64,000 bases of DNA from Corythoichthys intestinalis (Eukaryota > Chordata > Actinopteri > Syngnathiformes > Syngnathidae): NCBI RefSeq assembly GCF_030265065.1, contig NC_080397.1, positions 25,116,501 to 25,180,500 of the forward strand. The letters are read 5' to 3'. Below, one piece after another: positions 11,001 to 22,211 of this stretch. The number at the start of each line of letters is the position of its first letter. The first letter of the stretch is position 1. A program made the position numbers and the translations under genes. The notes under the pieces are model-generated. The model did no database searches. It saw only the letters and a list, made by a program, of their open reading frames with translations, and had not been told where the DNA came from.

Positions 11001-11701
11001 AGGTTGTTTGCTACACTTTGAAAAACAAGGAGAGTTTAAAGATGCATGCACATCAAGTGACCCTGCTCAGCATCTTGATCTTCAGCAGCTAGCAGGCTTC
11101 ACATCTAATCTCCTGCGCTTTGGAGAATTTCGCGAGTGCAGTCGTCTTTTTAAGTTCATCACCCATCTGCACGAGTGTACAGTGGACAGCACTGACCTAA
11201 GTTACATCCCTGATGTCTCTTGCAGAGATTTTGAGCTACAAACTGCTGACCTGAAGGCCTCAGACATGTGGGTGAATAAGTTGAAGTTACTGAATGAAGA
11301 TTCGGAAAGACTTGCACAACAGCAAGCAGAGTTGGCGAGCCAACACAAGTGGGCAGAAATGAAAAAACCTCAACCAGCAGACTTGGAACGCACTCCCCGT
11401 CACATACCACACACTGCAGCATGTGAGTATTGGTATACTGACAATGTTTGGCTCTACGTATCCATGTGAGCAGTCTTTCTCACATCTAAAGAACATTAAG
11501 ACCAACCTACAATCACGTTTAACTGATGGAAGTCTCAACGACTGCATGAAGCTTAACCTCACCAAGTATCAACCAGACTACAAAGCCATCAGCAACACCA
11601 TGCAGAACCAGAAGTCGCATAATGGTAAGAAATACTCATCACTGATTAGCAACAGCACAACAATGTTTTTAAAAAGAATTCAGAGACTTATTGAACTTTA
11701 A
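8033..11701 (+). pseudogene. hAT transposase pseudogene with BED-like N terminus
   Basis: The N-terminal piece (8033-8280) reads MAKIKKFEEYRTFQQECTEE, then CLIC...KRHFDTHH, a BED/C2H2-like finger as in GTF2IRD2- and SCAND3-related hAT proteins. The middle piece (8398-9260) carries CFLFALDVSTDVSN and SVCTDGAPSMVG, the DST and CTDGA blocks around the catalytic aspartates. The last pieces (10979-11469 and 11430-11690) end in YPCEQSFSHLKNIKTNLQSR, the hAT C-terminal dimerisation motif. Frameshifts occur near 8290, 8805, 8970 and 11425, and the inner hAT splits it after KLQL, so no intact protein is made. Confidence 0.8.
9267..10970 (+). mobile_element. Second hAT element nested in the first
   Basis: Perfect 8-bp target duplications GCTACAAC flank it (9259-9266 and 10971-10978), and the ends TAGGCTTGCC and GGCAACCCTA are inverted repeats. 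It encodes a BED-finger-like piece (WLDRVTDDDYKVNCKAGRKVF, SHGGVKQHAAGDLHKR, about 9731-9865) and a transposase piece (10337-10850, with FLCDSKMVKK, ASNKLSRKMFPLAVQYFSP and SGVTKKVLDF). The C-terminal dimerisation region is absent, so it is a shortened, non-autonomous copy. Confidence 0.85.
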
Positions 11702-12116
11702 AGGTGTTGAAATTAAATAAAATGCACACATTACTTGTATTTTTAGTTTTAAATATATTGTATGGCTCTCACGGACTAACATTTTTAATAATGCGGTGTT
11801 CATGGCTCTCCAGCCAAAAAGGTTCCCGACCCCTGGTGGAGGGGATGCATAAATGAAATGGCTGAAAAAATGGAAGTTTAATTCACACAGAAATCTCATG
11901 TCTCTTCATAAAACACCTGTTTTACAGTGCGTACCCTCACCCAACTTTGCTTATATTACCAAAGAAGAAGTACCTTCCTGTTTCTTTGTTCTCTCAACCT
12001 GGCCAATGGAAGGTAGGGTGGACCCACACCCTAGGTTGGCAGTCCCCCTGCAGTGAAGCCCTATGACGCCACTGGCTGCCAACTGCGATGTCTCTCAACG
12101 CAAAGTCATGTGGTTA

Positions 12117-12819
12117 CAGGGTGACCCCAAAAAAAGTTTACACTGCCATAATACAACTTAAATGCCATGTTTATTCATCTTAGAATTAGAATTTAATCAC
12201 AAATTATACATTATTGTAAAGAACATGTACAGTACACTCTATTTTTCAATGTGTCCTCCCTTAAGTGTCACAACAGCCTCCAGGCGCCTGCGGAACGCTT
12301 GACAGGTCTTCTTTATGTAGGATGCTGTCATCTTTTCCCAAGATCTAACAATGGACCTCTCCAAGGCTGCCACAGAAGTTTGTGGCTTCTTACAGGCACT
12401 GTCCTCCACAGTTGCCCATATGCTATAATCCAGGGGATTGAGATCTGGACTCTGGGGTGGCCACATATCACCTTGTCAATCAACTTTTTGGTCCGCACAG
12501 ATCGGCACTTCCAGACCCATGTTTTCGTGAGGCTGTTCCAGTATCTTTCAGCTTCTTTTTAACTTTGTAGACTGCACATCTGGATATTCTCAGATTTGCT
12601 GCAATCTCAGTAGGTGTCAGACCAGCACGCAGCAATTCAGGTACAGCTAAAGTTTTCTTCATTTTCAGCAGAAGCACAGGAATTGTAGAGACGAGAGATT
12701 ACCAGCTGCATTGAGTGACCTTAATGAATCACTTAAGCATGACAACCTATTTAGATATGTTTCAATGGCTTTTAAACAAGCAGTCAACTGAGTGTAAACT
12801 TTTTTTTTGGGTCACCCTG
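12117..12819 (-). mobile_element. Internally deleted mariner-type element
   Basis: Inverted ends CAGGGTGACCCCAAAAAAAG and CTTTTTTTTTGGGTCACCCTG sit between TA duplications (12115-12116 and 12820-12821). On the minus strand an N-terminal helix-turn-helix piece (12677-12480: LAVPELLRAGLTPTEIAANL, SRCAVYKVKKKLKDTG) is followed directly by the C-terminal piece (12466-12239: PQSPDLNPLDYSIWATVE). The third catalytic residue would be D (NPLDY) rather than E, as in the DDxD mariner groups. The central catalytic region is missing, so the copy is non-autonomous. Confidence 0.8.
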
Positions 12820-12825
12820 TATAGA

Positions 12826-13105
12826 TAACAGATCTACTGTATTTGAAGATATACTAGCCTGACTAGACAAATTACTAGAGTTAACTTGATAAAACCAATA
12901 CCATAGTAGACTGACAAACATTGCAAAACTTTGTATTCAAAAAGGTTATCAATGTGCTCCTGCCAAGAACCCATTTATGATTTTAAAAAGGGGCCACTGT
13001 TACAAAAAAAAAAAAAAAAAAAAAAGAAGGGGGGTGGACCAACAGGTTGCTTACAAAAATTTCCACTAGTGTAGTGTGTCTATGTTAAGTCACTGAGTGC
13101 CATTG
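12826..13105. other. Short non-coding interval
   Basis: Poly(A) tract at about 13003-13024 and otherwise AT-rich sequence. I see no feature beyond that. Confidence 0.4.
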
Positions 13106-13108
13106 GTA

Positions 13109-15885
13109 GTGTTGTAAATAACGGCGTTAAAGTATAACGGTGTTTCTAATGGCGTTATTTTTTTTCAGTAGCGAGTAATATAATTAATTACTTTCCCCAT
13201 CTTTGCAACGCCGTTACAGTTACTGACGATATGAAGGGGCACGTTACTACAATTTGATTGAATGAAGGGCAAGTTGTCTGATTTTGTCACACATCTTCCT
13301 GCCTGTCCTGGAGTGTGCAGAGAGGGAGGGAGGAAGGAAGGGGGTGGTGACTCCAATGCAAACGTGATGATGATAGAATAGGTGGCTCAGAGCTTTAGCG
13401 TAGCTTTCGCATCCTCGTTAGCATTAGAGCGTTATATTAAACCCTTGGGCGACTTTTTTTTTTTTTTTTTTGCAGACAGTTCCTAGTGGTCCAAGTGGGT
13501 ACAATTAATTGAAAATAATGTACAGGTTGCCTGCTGAGTGTGCATCATCATCACCAAGTTGCTGTTGTCCTTGTAGACGCTACAATATAATAATAATGTT
13601 TGGTTTTTTATTTATTTATTATTATTACCAAAAATAGTCACTTGCCCTAAACCTTTCTTGAATGACATATCCATGAACTTTGTGTGATGTTTTTTAATCA
13701 AAACAGCTAAAGCAAAGACAGAATAGGCAGGAGATTCAGAGCCTCACCTGCATATTCAAAAATATCTCTACATATTGAGGGTGTGACGATACACACAAGT
13801 CACAGTTAAGTATGTACCTTGGTACGGAAATCACGGTTCGGTGCGAGTTCAGTACAACAGGAAAAACAAAAAGGCTTTTTTTCTCACAGCATTTGAAAGT
13901 CAAAGTTTGTATATAGTGCTTAATTTGTAAATCATATGGTGTCGGAACGCAAAGTACATATGACAGCACAGGGATGACTAGACACGCACAGGTCCTGGAA
14001 CACAGGCAAAAACTGGTGTCGAAAACAACACGCAAATGCCCAATTGCCATGCTGTGGGACTTAAAAGCCCCAATTTCAGATAATATCTATGGTATAAATG
14101 TTATGACAACAATTTACAATTATTTAGGATATACTCTGCACAGCACGGGTAATTGCCCATATAAACAAAGGTAAAGTAAAGTAAGGTTACAGTAAACAGT
14201 CAGCGATATAACATGGCTACAGATGATTAATCCATGGCTAGGGACTCATCACCAAATGTATCACGACAGCCCTTTTCATACACATATCCAGGGAAATTCC
14301 CATGTAAGGTGACGCGGGATTTGCTCCGGTCATTGCTTTCATGCATGAAAAGATCTCCCAAGAATGAAGCGGGTTGGACGCTTTCACAGACTTGTCCCAT
14401 GTTGCCCACTGGGGGGAGGGCTGCTAGCGTGATTTTATAAACCGGACATATACGTAATTTTTGTCGTAACTCCAGCCAATTTAAGCTCATCAAGACTGTA
14501 AGTGGTGGCAAGTGGTAAAATGGGGCCTAAAAAATCCAGCCCGACCCGAGCCGTTCCGTGGGCATTAAAGCTCGACCCGGCCCGAGCCCGGTCATTTAAC
14601 TTGATTTGCAGGCCCGAGCCCGAAAACCCCCCAAAATTGTGACGATGCCTGTGTCTTTTGTAACGAATTCTCAGTTGGTAGAAAAAAACTTTTCTCAATT
14701 TTTAAATAGTCTACATATTTTTATGATCATTTTAAATGCATTTACGCAACGAAATAAGGCTGGAAAAGTCTGTTAAATATAAATGAACAGATGCGGTTTT
14801 GCGGACACACAGAGGGGAAGATTAAAAAGGGGGCATGGCACACTCTGGCTCCGTACTTATACTGTTTGCAATGACCATATGCAGCGCCTTTGCTTTTTTA
14901 TTCAAATTATTTACTTATAACAAGTATTTCTTAGTTTAACATCCATAAATCGTTTGAGTATACATATATGAATATATATTTATTTTAAGAAGTTAGCGAG
15001 TTAGAATCCCGGCCCGGCCTGACACGAACGTAATATTTGGACATTTTAATTTTGTTATGTTTTCAGTTTAATGTAGCAATTTCCCGCTTGCTATGTTTAT
15101 AATTGCCATGTTTGTTTACCGCTTTGCGTTAAACTGCAAAGAAGGAGGAAGTGACGATCGGCCCGCTATGATATTTACCTTTATCAGCCATCGTGCTCCC
15201 TGGAATTTAACACCTGCTTTCATGCACACCGCTTCCCGGGTAAGTCCCGGACATGACACTAGGACGCGACCCGTGAAATGTCCGCGTAATCTCCATGTCA
15301 GTCGACATGGGAAATTGTTTTCACACACAACTGCTACATGGGTTAATCCTGCGATATTCCCGGTGTTTCGGAGTATGTGTAAGGGGCTGTAGCTAAGCGT
15401 TTGATTCTTTGTCAACGTTACAATACAATACAATACAATTTTTAAAAAAGTTTTTATACTATTATTATTTTCTACACATGAGAGGTGTCGGAACAGCCCA
15501 AATAAGTCCCGGAACACAGGGCGCCAAAATCAAGAGGTGGCGGATCCTGTTCTGTCGTGTTCCGGCACAAATTAACCCTTGTTTGTATACCATTACACTC
15601 TTATATAGGTAAAAAAAAAATGCAAAAAGTGTGACCTACGTGTTTATTTAATGAAAAAATCAGGTCAGTTCAATCAGTTGATATAAACATATCTGATGTG
15701 AAAGATTTGTTTTAGAATCTACAATGTATAATAACGTGTAGAACCTGAAAAGCAATGTCAGTTACTTTGCTAAGTAACTAAATACTCTTACAATGAGGTA
15801 AGTGAGTTACTAACTCAATTAGTTATTGGGAGAAGTAATATGTAACAGTAAGTAATTACTTTTTTAAAGTAAGAAGATAACTCTG
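13109..15885. repeat. Composite of the AGTGTTG/AACGGCGTTA repeat family with inner insertions
   Basis: The left edge (AGTGTTGTAAATAACGGCG) and the right stretch rich in AGTAATTACTT and AAGTAACTAAATAC words belong to the dispersed family also seen at 17975-18960, 39488-40012, 43660-43760 and 63045-63852. Inside lie two related blocks (about 13900-14440 and 15180-15600, sharing GGTGTCGGAAC-type and CGGAACACAGG words) and a GGGCCTAAAAAATCCAG repeat at 14524-15030. Exact inner borders are not resolved. Confidence 0.5.
14524..15030. repeat. GGGCCTAAAAAATCCAG repeat, copy 1
   Basis: It starts GGGCCTAAAAAATCCAGCCC followed by GCCCGACCCGG-type words and ends near CCCGGCCCGGCC. The interior (TTTGTAACGAATTCTCAG, AAATAGTCTACATATTTTTA) is shared with copy 2 at about 22212-23750. 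The class is unknown to me; the CCCGACCCG-rich ends suggest a TIR element. Confidence 0.55.
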
Positions 15886-15889
15886 GCCA

Positions 15890-16155
15890 TCGCCTTTGCT
15901 AGATATCCAATTCATTTTGACTGAGAGGGGGTGAATTTATGTTTAATTTGCCAGGGCATTTGTTGGACACTTCCTGTTGATTTTGAGTCACTTCTTATTC
16001 ATTTTGGAACAATCCTGGGTCACTTCCTGTTTAGTAACCCAAAATAAACAGGATATTACCTGTAAATGCCTCGAAATCAACAGGAAGTGACCCAAAAATG
16101 CCCCAAAATTAACAGGAAGTCACCGAAAATCAGTAGACCAGAAACAACCTAAAAT
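15890..16155. repeat. AACAGGAAGTGACCCAAAA degenerate repeat
   Basis: The word AACAGGAAGTGACCC or its complement GGGTCACTTCCTGTT recurs at least five times between 15960 and 16130 in both orientations. The same repeat continues past the insertion at 16157-16738 (CATCAAAATTACCTC onward). Confidence 0.55.
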
Positions 16156-16156
16156 A

Positions 16157-16738
16157 CCGTATTGGCCCGAATATAAGACAGTGTTTTTTGCATTGAAATA
16201 ACACTGAAAAAGAGGGGGTCGTCTTATATTCGCGGTTTAGACATTATACCCATTCACAACGCTAGATGGCGCCAGATATCATTGAAACGATGTTCTGTCA
16301 TGACAGATCTCAGCTACTCTTTTTAGTTTAACCAGTTTGCATTATTTCATTGCAATGTTTTTCCTTATTCAGATTTGTTTCAATAAAACAGTTACAGTTA
16401 GACTTCACTTTGATGGTTAATGCAATTATTGCAATTTTCTTGTTTTATCACAATAGATTGATTTATTTAAATTTCAAAAACCACAAGCAATTCATTTACG
16501 AATGTAATTGCACTTTAGTTTACATATTTACATGTTTAGAAATTAAGATTTGAATGAGGCAAAATAACATGCTTTTTCTCTCAAATGTATTGTTATAATC
16601 ATTTGTTTCAGATGTACTGTAATTATTTTCTGTATAAAAATTAATTTGGTGTTCAAGAAGTCTTTTTTTCAAACTTGAGTCTTAAAAAAGAGGGGGTCGT
16701 CATATAATCAGGGCCGTCTTATATCCTGGCCAATACGG
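16157..16738. mobile_element. TA-flanked TIR element (CCGTATTGGCC ends)
   Basis: Ends CCGTATTGGCCCGAATATAA and the mirrored TCCTGGCCAATACGG sit between TA dinucleotides (16155-16156 and 16739-16740). Subterminal GAGGGGGTCGTCTTATAT also recurs near the right end. There is no transposase; the TA target suggests mobilisation by a Tc1/mariner/pogo-type enzyme. Confidence 0.65.
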
Positions 16739-16869
16739 TACATCAAAATTACCTCATTGGCTGCTGTTGACGGGCATAGATTTCCAATCCGTTTGAATTG
16801 GGAGGGATGGCAGTCCTACACTGCCTACCTCCCAGTTCATATGGATTAGACATCTACTAGTGATAAACT

Positions 16870-17960
16870 CATTGAAATTCACAGTAGAAAGATGAAGTGA
16901 GCTTGTTTTTCTGTTTATTAGTTTTGTTGTAGAATGTCAAAGAATTATTTCCTGACCCATGTATCGATAACTGTTATATCACTCTTGTATCGTAAATCGT
17001 ATCATATCAGGAGCTACCCAGAGATTCCTACCCCTACCCCTGGCTTGCATGATACGTCCCTCAGAAGATGTTCACTGAGAGACGTCTCACATGAGCTGCA
17101 GATGCCCCTACATGTTGTGTCAAATGCTATGAGCATGATGTGGATGGCGGCTGGCATTCCAAGATGTAGTGAATCATCCTCTTGATATTCCAAACATTTC
17201 CCGCCAGGCGAGTGGATCGCAGCAAGAAGAAGCTGGCGCCCATCGCATTAAAAATGCACGAGTGCGTTTGGTTGCACACGCTGATCTTTATGTCACCTGT
17301 CATCGCATGGCAGTGTGTCCCACATGGTCCCGCTAGTGGAGGTAGCTTTCCCGGTGCTAAGGCTATCAACGCATCTTTGTTTTGCCACAATTGGGTGTCA
17401 GCATATGCAAAAGGAGCTAAGGTTGAGTGTCATTTTGGTCCTTGTCTGCCTTTGGCCTGAGCAGCAGCGGGGGTGGCCGTCGGTTGGGGTGAGATGTCTC
17501 CCTCTTATCTGACATGCCAGCCTCCCTTCCGTTGAGTATCAAATGCTTTGGTCATTACCACCCAAATGTTAATGTCCACAGATGCTAATAGCAAGTTCTG
17601 AATATTCATAAGGTAAAATTAGCATACAATGTCAAAGATAAGACGATCCTTAGGAATATATCCCCTTTAAGATGGCCCTAACAAGGCAACCTGTATGAGA
17701 TACTATCATTGAGTCTTTTAGAAGGAGCCATCCCATGAGATGTTCATAATGAGTTTACCAGAATAAGATGTCCTATACAGTCGCTAAAGGCGTAGTGCTA
17801 CATTCGCCTGACTGCGGAGCAGCAAGGATTGATTCATACTCATTGGCGATGTGATTGTGAGTGTGAATGGTTGTCTGTGTGTGCCCGATGATTAACTGGT
17901 GACCATTTAATGGTCACCGATGATTAACTGGTGACCATTTTAGGGTGTAGTGTATGGGGC
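16870..17960. other. Largely unassigned interval with a SINE fragment
   Basis: 16990-17560 is less AT-rich than its surroundings and matches no repeat I recognise; its open frames lack family motifs. A SINE-tail-like fragment (GTGAGTGTGAATGGTTGTCTG) lies at about 17857-17880, followed by a direct duplication of GATGATTAACTGGTGACCAT (about 17887 and 17918). Confidence 0.35.
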
Positions 17961-17974
17961 GCCCCATAGTAGTC

Positions 17975-18960
17975 TGGCGGCGTTACCGGCGGTGATGTTA
18001 ATCTTACTTCAAAAAAGTAATTAATTACAGTTACAAATACTTCTCCCAAAAAGTAATTGCCTTAGTAACTGAATTACCTGAATGTAAGAGTAATTAGTTA
18101 TTTGGCAAAGTAATCGGTGATAATTTTCATGTTTTTTTTTTCTTTAAAAAAATCAGGTTTTTTTTCTCAAAAAAAAAACAAAAAACAAAAAAAAAACACA
18201 GGTCACACAAAGTGAAGTTTAAAGGGTTTTTGCGACAATTGGCCCTAGTGCAATTCTTTACCCTAAACTTAACTAGACACATGGGTATTGCGGATATTGC
18301 GATAACTAGATAGGAACCTTTGCTATGTGTGGAAGTCATTTAATGTTGTGAATTAAACGTTAAAGTTGTTAAAATTGCTCCTGTTATTGCATTAGTTCCC
18401 TTCTGTCTATTTTTGACATGTGTAAGTTTTAAAACTTATATCATTTAAAGATAGATTTAAGTTAAGTTTTGCCGATTTAGGAGCATTTTAGATAAAAAGT
18501 TACTTAGGTTCGCTAGGAAGGATCTCTCTACAACAGAGCGTTCCTAACTAACACATCTAGTTCTTTATTATGCATTTTGCTAATGCTGCCATGTCTGTCA
18601 TTTGCATCTAATTCTTTATATCTGTGATATCTACCGAAGCATCATATGGATGTAGTTTGTAGGCTTTCGGCTACAGTCAGGTATTATTGGAGCCACCTAG
18701 CATAGTAGCATCGGTTTGCAACGGCATCACACTCCCTTGCCTCCTCCCCACTCCTGCTCTGCTATCTCGTGTCAGTGAGTCCATCTTTTTCAGACGTCTC
18801 TCGCGTCAGTCAACCAACATCGTAATGCATAGTATCGCACGCCTTTCCTGCCTCAGTAACGGTAATGGCGTTACCAAGATGAGAAAAGTAATTAATTAGA
18901 TTTCTCACTACTGAAGAAAATAAAGCTGTTACATTCTAACGCCGTTATTAACAACTCTAG
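17975..18960. repeat. AACGCCGTTA repeat family, copy B
   Basis: It shares long stretches with 63045-63852, for example TTTACCCTAAACTTAACTA, GCGATAACTAGATA, AAGTTGTTAAAATTGCTCC, GTATTATTGGAGCCACCTAG and TCGCGTCAGTCAACCAACAT. The right edge reads ACGCCGTTATTAACAACTCT. The frame at 18687-18899 lies inside it and is not a gene. Confidence 0.7.
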
Positions 18961-19129
18961 TTACCAGGCAGACTACTTTTGCTAGCTTGTTGGGGCTAAG
19001 GTTTGTTAAAGCGACACATAAGAAACCTTGAATCAGGGCATCCTCATGATTTGATTTGATTTATGCATGCTGGATGAATTTATCGAGCAGTATACAGTAG
19101 CCTGGCGTTGCTTGGGTGAAGAAGTGAAA

Positions 19130-19780
19130 ATTTGCCATTTTCTATGCTAATTTATTAAGTTTAGGATTCATTTTCCACACTAAATGGAGGCCTACGGTGA
19201 TCAAACCCACCTAAGAACACTTTCAGACACATAAAGAACAACTGTGTAATATTTCGTCAAAATCCGCCAAACTGTTTCAGCATACATAAAGCACGAGCAC
19301 ACAGACAGCCACACAGACAAACTCGCCTTTATAGAGATTAAGATATCCAGCCAAAATGAATCTCTTATTAATATTTGGGAAAATTGTAAAAATAATTGAA
19401 ATCCAGCGTCTTGTTGTGGAGTATTCAAAGCCACAAAGTGTCATCACAGCACATATAAATTTGTACATCAACTGCGACATTGCAAACGCAAGAGACACAT
19501 CTTTTGCCCAAAGATAGCACTGTTGCCTCCACAATCACATCACATTTTCTATGCTAATTTTTGGAGTTTAAAATTAATTTTCCACACTAAATGGAGGCCT
19601 GCAGAGATCAAACCGATCTAAGAACACTCCCAGACACATAAAGTACAACTGTGTAAAATTTTGTTAAAATCCACCCAGACGTTTCAGAGTCCATAGGGAA
19701 CGAACACACACACATAGACGCACACACGCACAGAGACAAACACAAAGTTCAATTTATATTTAAGTATAAATATAGATGTT
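19130..19780. repeat. Two copies of a 200-bp dispersed repeat
   Basis: Copy 1 (about 19135-19350) and copy 2 (about 19543-19765) share TTTTCCACACTAAATGGAGG, CAGACACATAAAG and ACAACTGTGTAA, and both end in CACAGACA-type runs followed by a TATAAAGAT-type tail. This resembles the 3' end of a retroposon, but I cannot name the family. Confidence 0.55.
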
Positions 19781-19851
19781 AAATTTTACTTTATTTTTGC
19801 CAGGGATGCCGACATTGACTCCACCAGTTTCATCAATGAGACATCGCAACT

Positions 19852-20148
19852 AGGGATGTCCCGATAGCATATTTTTGCACCCGAGTTCGAGTCATCTAAT
19901 TCTGAGAATCTGCCGATACAGAGTCCAGATCTGATACCGATTGTTTTTTTTTGTTTTTTTGACAAAAGTTTCAACAATGTTACAGTACTATACTTTTTAC
20001 AGTACTTCCCCTTCCGCTTTTCCTGCGAGTGTTGCGGCGTATAAAACATATACTATATTTTTGTATCTTTTGGCAAAGCCATTGTTTTTCTGGATTATTT
20101 TGTTACTTTTTAGCCCTGATAAAGTAAAAATATTATATAAATTAGGCC
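19852..20148. mobile_element. hAT-type element left end (TAGGGATGTCCCGAT)
   Basis: TAGGGATGTCCCGATAG begins inside a segment (CAGxGATGCCxACAxTG, GAGACATCGCAAC) whose uninterrupted relative is at 32676-32735. A similar left end occurs at 34137. I could not identify the matching right end, so the 3' limit is nominal. Confidence 0.45.
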
Positions 20149-20468
20149 TGAACGACATTGGGAAAAACTATCATTGTGATTTTTTGGGAAGTTTGCAATA
20201 TACAGTGGTACCTCTACATACGAAGTTAATTCATTCTAGGACCTTGTTTGTAAGTCAAAGTGGTCGTATGTCGAGCAGGATTTTCTAATAAGAATACATT
20301 ATAATTTCATTAATTTGTTCCACAGCCCCAAAACCTACACTAAATCCTTAATAAATGCTGCTAGTACTATTGCAAATAGCAATTACTGTATTTGTGGGAC
20401 TATAAGTTCCACCTGAGTATAAGTCACACCAGCCAAAAAATGTGCAATGAAAAGGAAAAAAACATATA

Positions 20469-22069
20469 CAGTGGGGAGAACAAGTATTTGATACACTGCC
20501 GATTTTGCTGGTTTTCCCACTTGCAAAGCATGTAGAGGTCTGTAATTTGTATCATAAGTTCTCTTCAACTATGAGGGATGGAATCTTATACAAAAAAACA
20601 GAAAATCACATTATATGATTTTTAAATAATAAATTTGCATTTAATTGCATGAAACAAGTATTTGATACATCACAAAAATCGAACTTAATATTTGGTACAG
20701 AAACCTTTGTTTGCTATTACAGATACCAAACGTTTCCTGTAGTCCTTGACAAGGTTTGCACACACACTGCAGCAGGGATTTTGGCCCACTCCTCCATACA
20801 GATCTTCTCCAGAGCCTTCAAGTTTCGGGGCTGCTGCCGGGCAACACGGACTTTCAGCTCCCTCCATAGATTTTCTATCGGGTTCAGATCTGGTGACTGG
20901 CTAGGCCACTCCAGGACCTTAAGATGCTTCTTACGGAGCCACTCTTTAGTTGCCTTGGCTGTGTGCTTTGGGCCGTTGTCATGCTGGAAGACCCAGCCAC
21001 GACCCATCTTCAGGACTCTCACTGAAGGAAGGAGGTTGTCAGCCAAGATCCGGTGATACATAGCCCCATCCATCCTCCCCTCAATACGGTGCAGTCGTCC
21101 TGTACCCTTGGCAGAGAAGCAGCCCCCAAAAATGATGTTTCCTCCTCCATGTTCCACGGTTGGGATGGTGTTCTTGGGGTTATACTCATCCCTCTTTTTC
21201 CTCCAAACACGACGAGCCGAGTTTAGACCAAAAAGTTCAATTTTGGTCTCATCCGACCACATGACCTTCTCCCATTGCTCCTCTGTATCATCCAGATGGT
21301 CAGTGGCAAACTTCAGACGTGTCTGGACATGCACTGGCTTCAGCAGCGGGACCTTGCGTGCGCTGTAGGATTTTAATCCATGACGGCGTAATGTGTTTCC
21401 GATGGTTTTCTTCGAGACTGTGGTTCCAGCTCTCATCAGGTCAATGACCAGGTCCTGCCGTGTAGTTCTGGGCTGATCCCTCACTTTCCTCATGATCAGT
21501 GATGCCCCACGAGGTGAGATCTTGCATGGAGCCCAGAACAAGGCAGATTGACCGTCAACTTGAACTTCTTCCATTTTCTAGTAATCGCTCCAACAGTTGT
21601 TACCTTCTCACCAAGCTGCTTGCTTATTTTCCTGTAGCCCATCCCAGCCTTGTGTAGGTCTATTATTTTATCCCTGATGTCCTTACACAGCTCTTTGGTC
21701 TTGGCCATTGTGGAGGGGTTGGAGTTTGTTTGTTCGTTTGAGCATGTGAACAGGTGTCTTTTATACAGGTAACAAGTTCAAACAGGTGCAGTTACTTCCG
21801 GTAATGAGTGGAGAACAGGAGAGGTTCTTAAAAAAGAACTAAGAGCCGAAATATTTACTAGTTGGTAATGTATCAAATACTTATTTCATGCAGTTAAATA
21901 CAAATTTATTATTTAAAAATTATACAATGTGATTTTCTGGATTTTTGTATTAGATTCCGTCCCTCACAGTTGAAGAGAACTTATGATACAAATTACAGAC
22001 CTCTACATGGCTTGCAAGTGGAAAAACCAGCAAAATCGGCAGTGTATCAAATACTTGTTCTCCCCACTG
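20469..22069 (-). mobile_element. Tc1 element, near full length, nest layer 4
   Basis: Ends CAGTGGGGAGAACAAGTATT and the mirrored AATACTTGTTCTCCCCACTG lie between TA duplications (20467-20468 and 22070-22071). The inverted repeats run about 160-200 bp, as in many fish Tc1 elements. Length 1601 bp is near the usual 1.6 kb. The 80-bp hairpin at 37151-37230 derives from the ends of this family. Confidence 0.95.
20685..21708 (-). pseudogene. Tc1 transposase pseudogene (DD34E)
   Basis: The N terminus (from 21708) [20 protein letters not shown] carries the paired-type DNA-binding helix-turn-helix. The catalytic core (21574-20717) shows [18 protein letters not shown] and NPIENLW, the D, D and E of the DD34E triad. 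Two frameshifts are visible: one near 21530-21540, where the N-terminal piece runs off as GLHARSH instead of [10 protein letters not shown], and one near 20750, after which the expected C terminus ([18 protein letters not shown]) is in another frame. The product is therefore inactive. Confidence 0.9.
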
Positions 22070-22211
22070 TAAGTCGCACCGGAGTATAACTCGCATTTTT
22101 GGGACCAAGACCAGACATGTCATCTTGAAAGGCAATTTTAAAATACAATAGAGAACAAAAGGCTGAATACGTGTACGGTATGCTAACATTACATGATGCT
22201 AGAAGTTAGAT

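Larger units (their letters stand above)
7680..11835 (+). mobile_element. hAT element (GTF2IRD2/SCAND3-like transposase type), degraded
   Basis: The right terminus AAGGTTCCCGACCCCTG (11819-11835) is the reverse of a CAGGGGTCGGGAACC hAT end. The best left match is GAGGGGTTGGGAGG at 7680, with flanks GTGTTGGG and GTGGAGGG (6 of 8). The coding body runs from 8033 to 11701 in the same orientation and is interrupted by a second hAT at 9267-10970. The last bases of the window (63979-64000) are the right end of another copy of this family. Confidence 0.65.

Noticed and set aside
13109-15885. LTR element suggested by the related blocks near 13900 and 15200-15600
   Set aside because: No TG...CA ends, primer-binding site, polypurine tract or gag/pol-like words were seen, and the blocks share only parts in mixed order.
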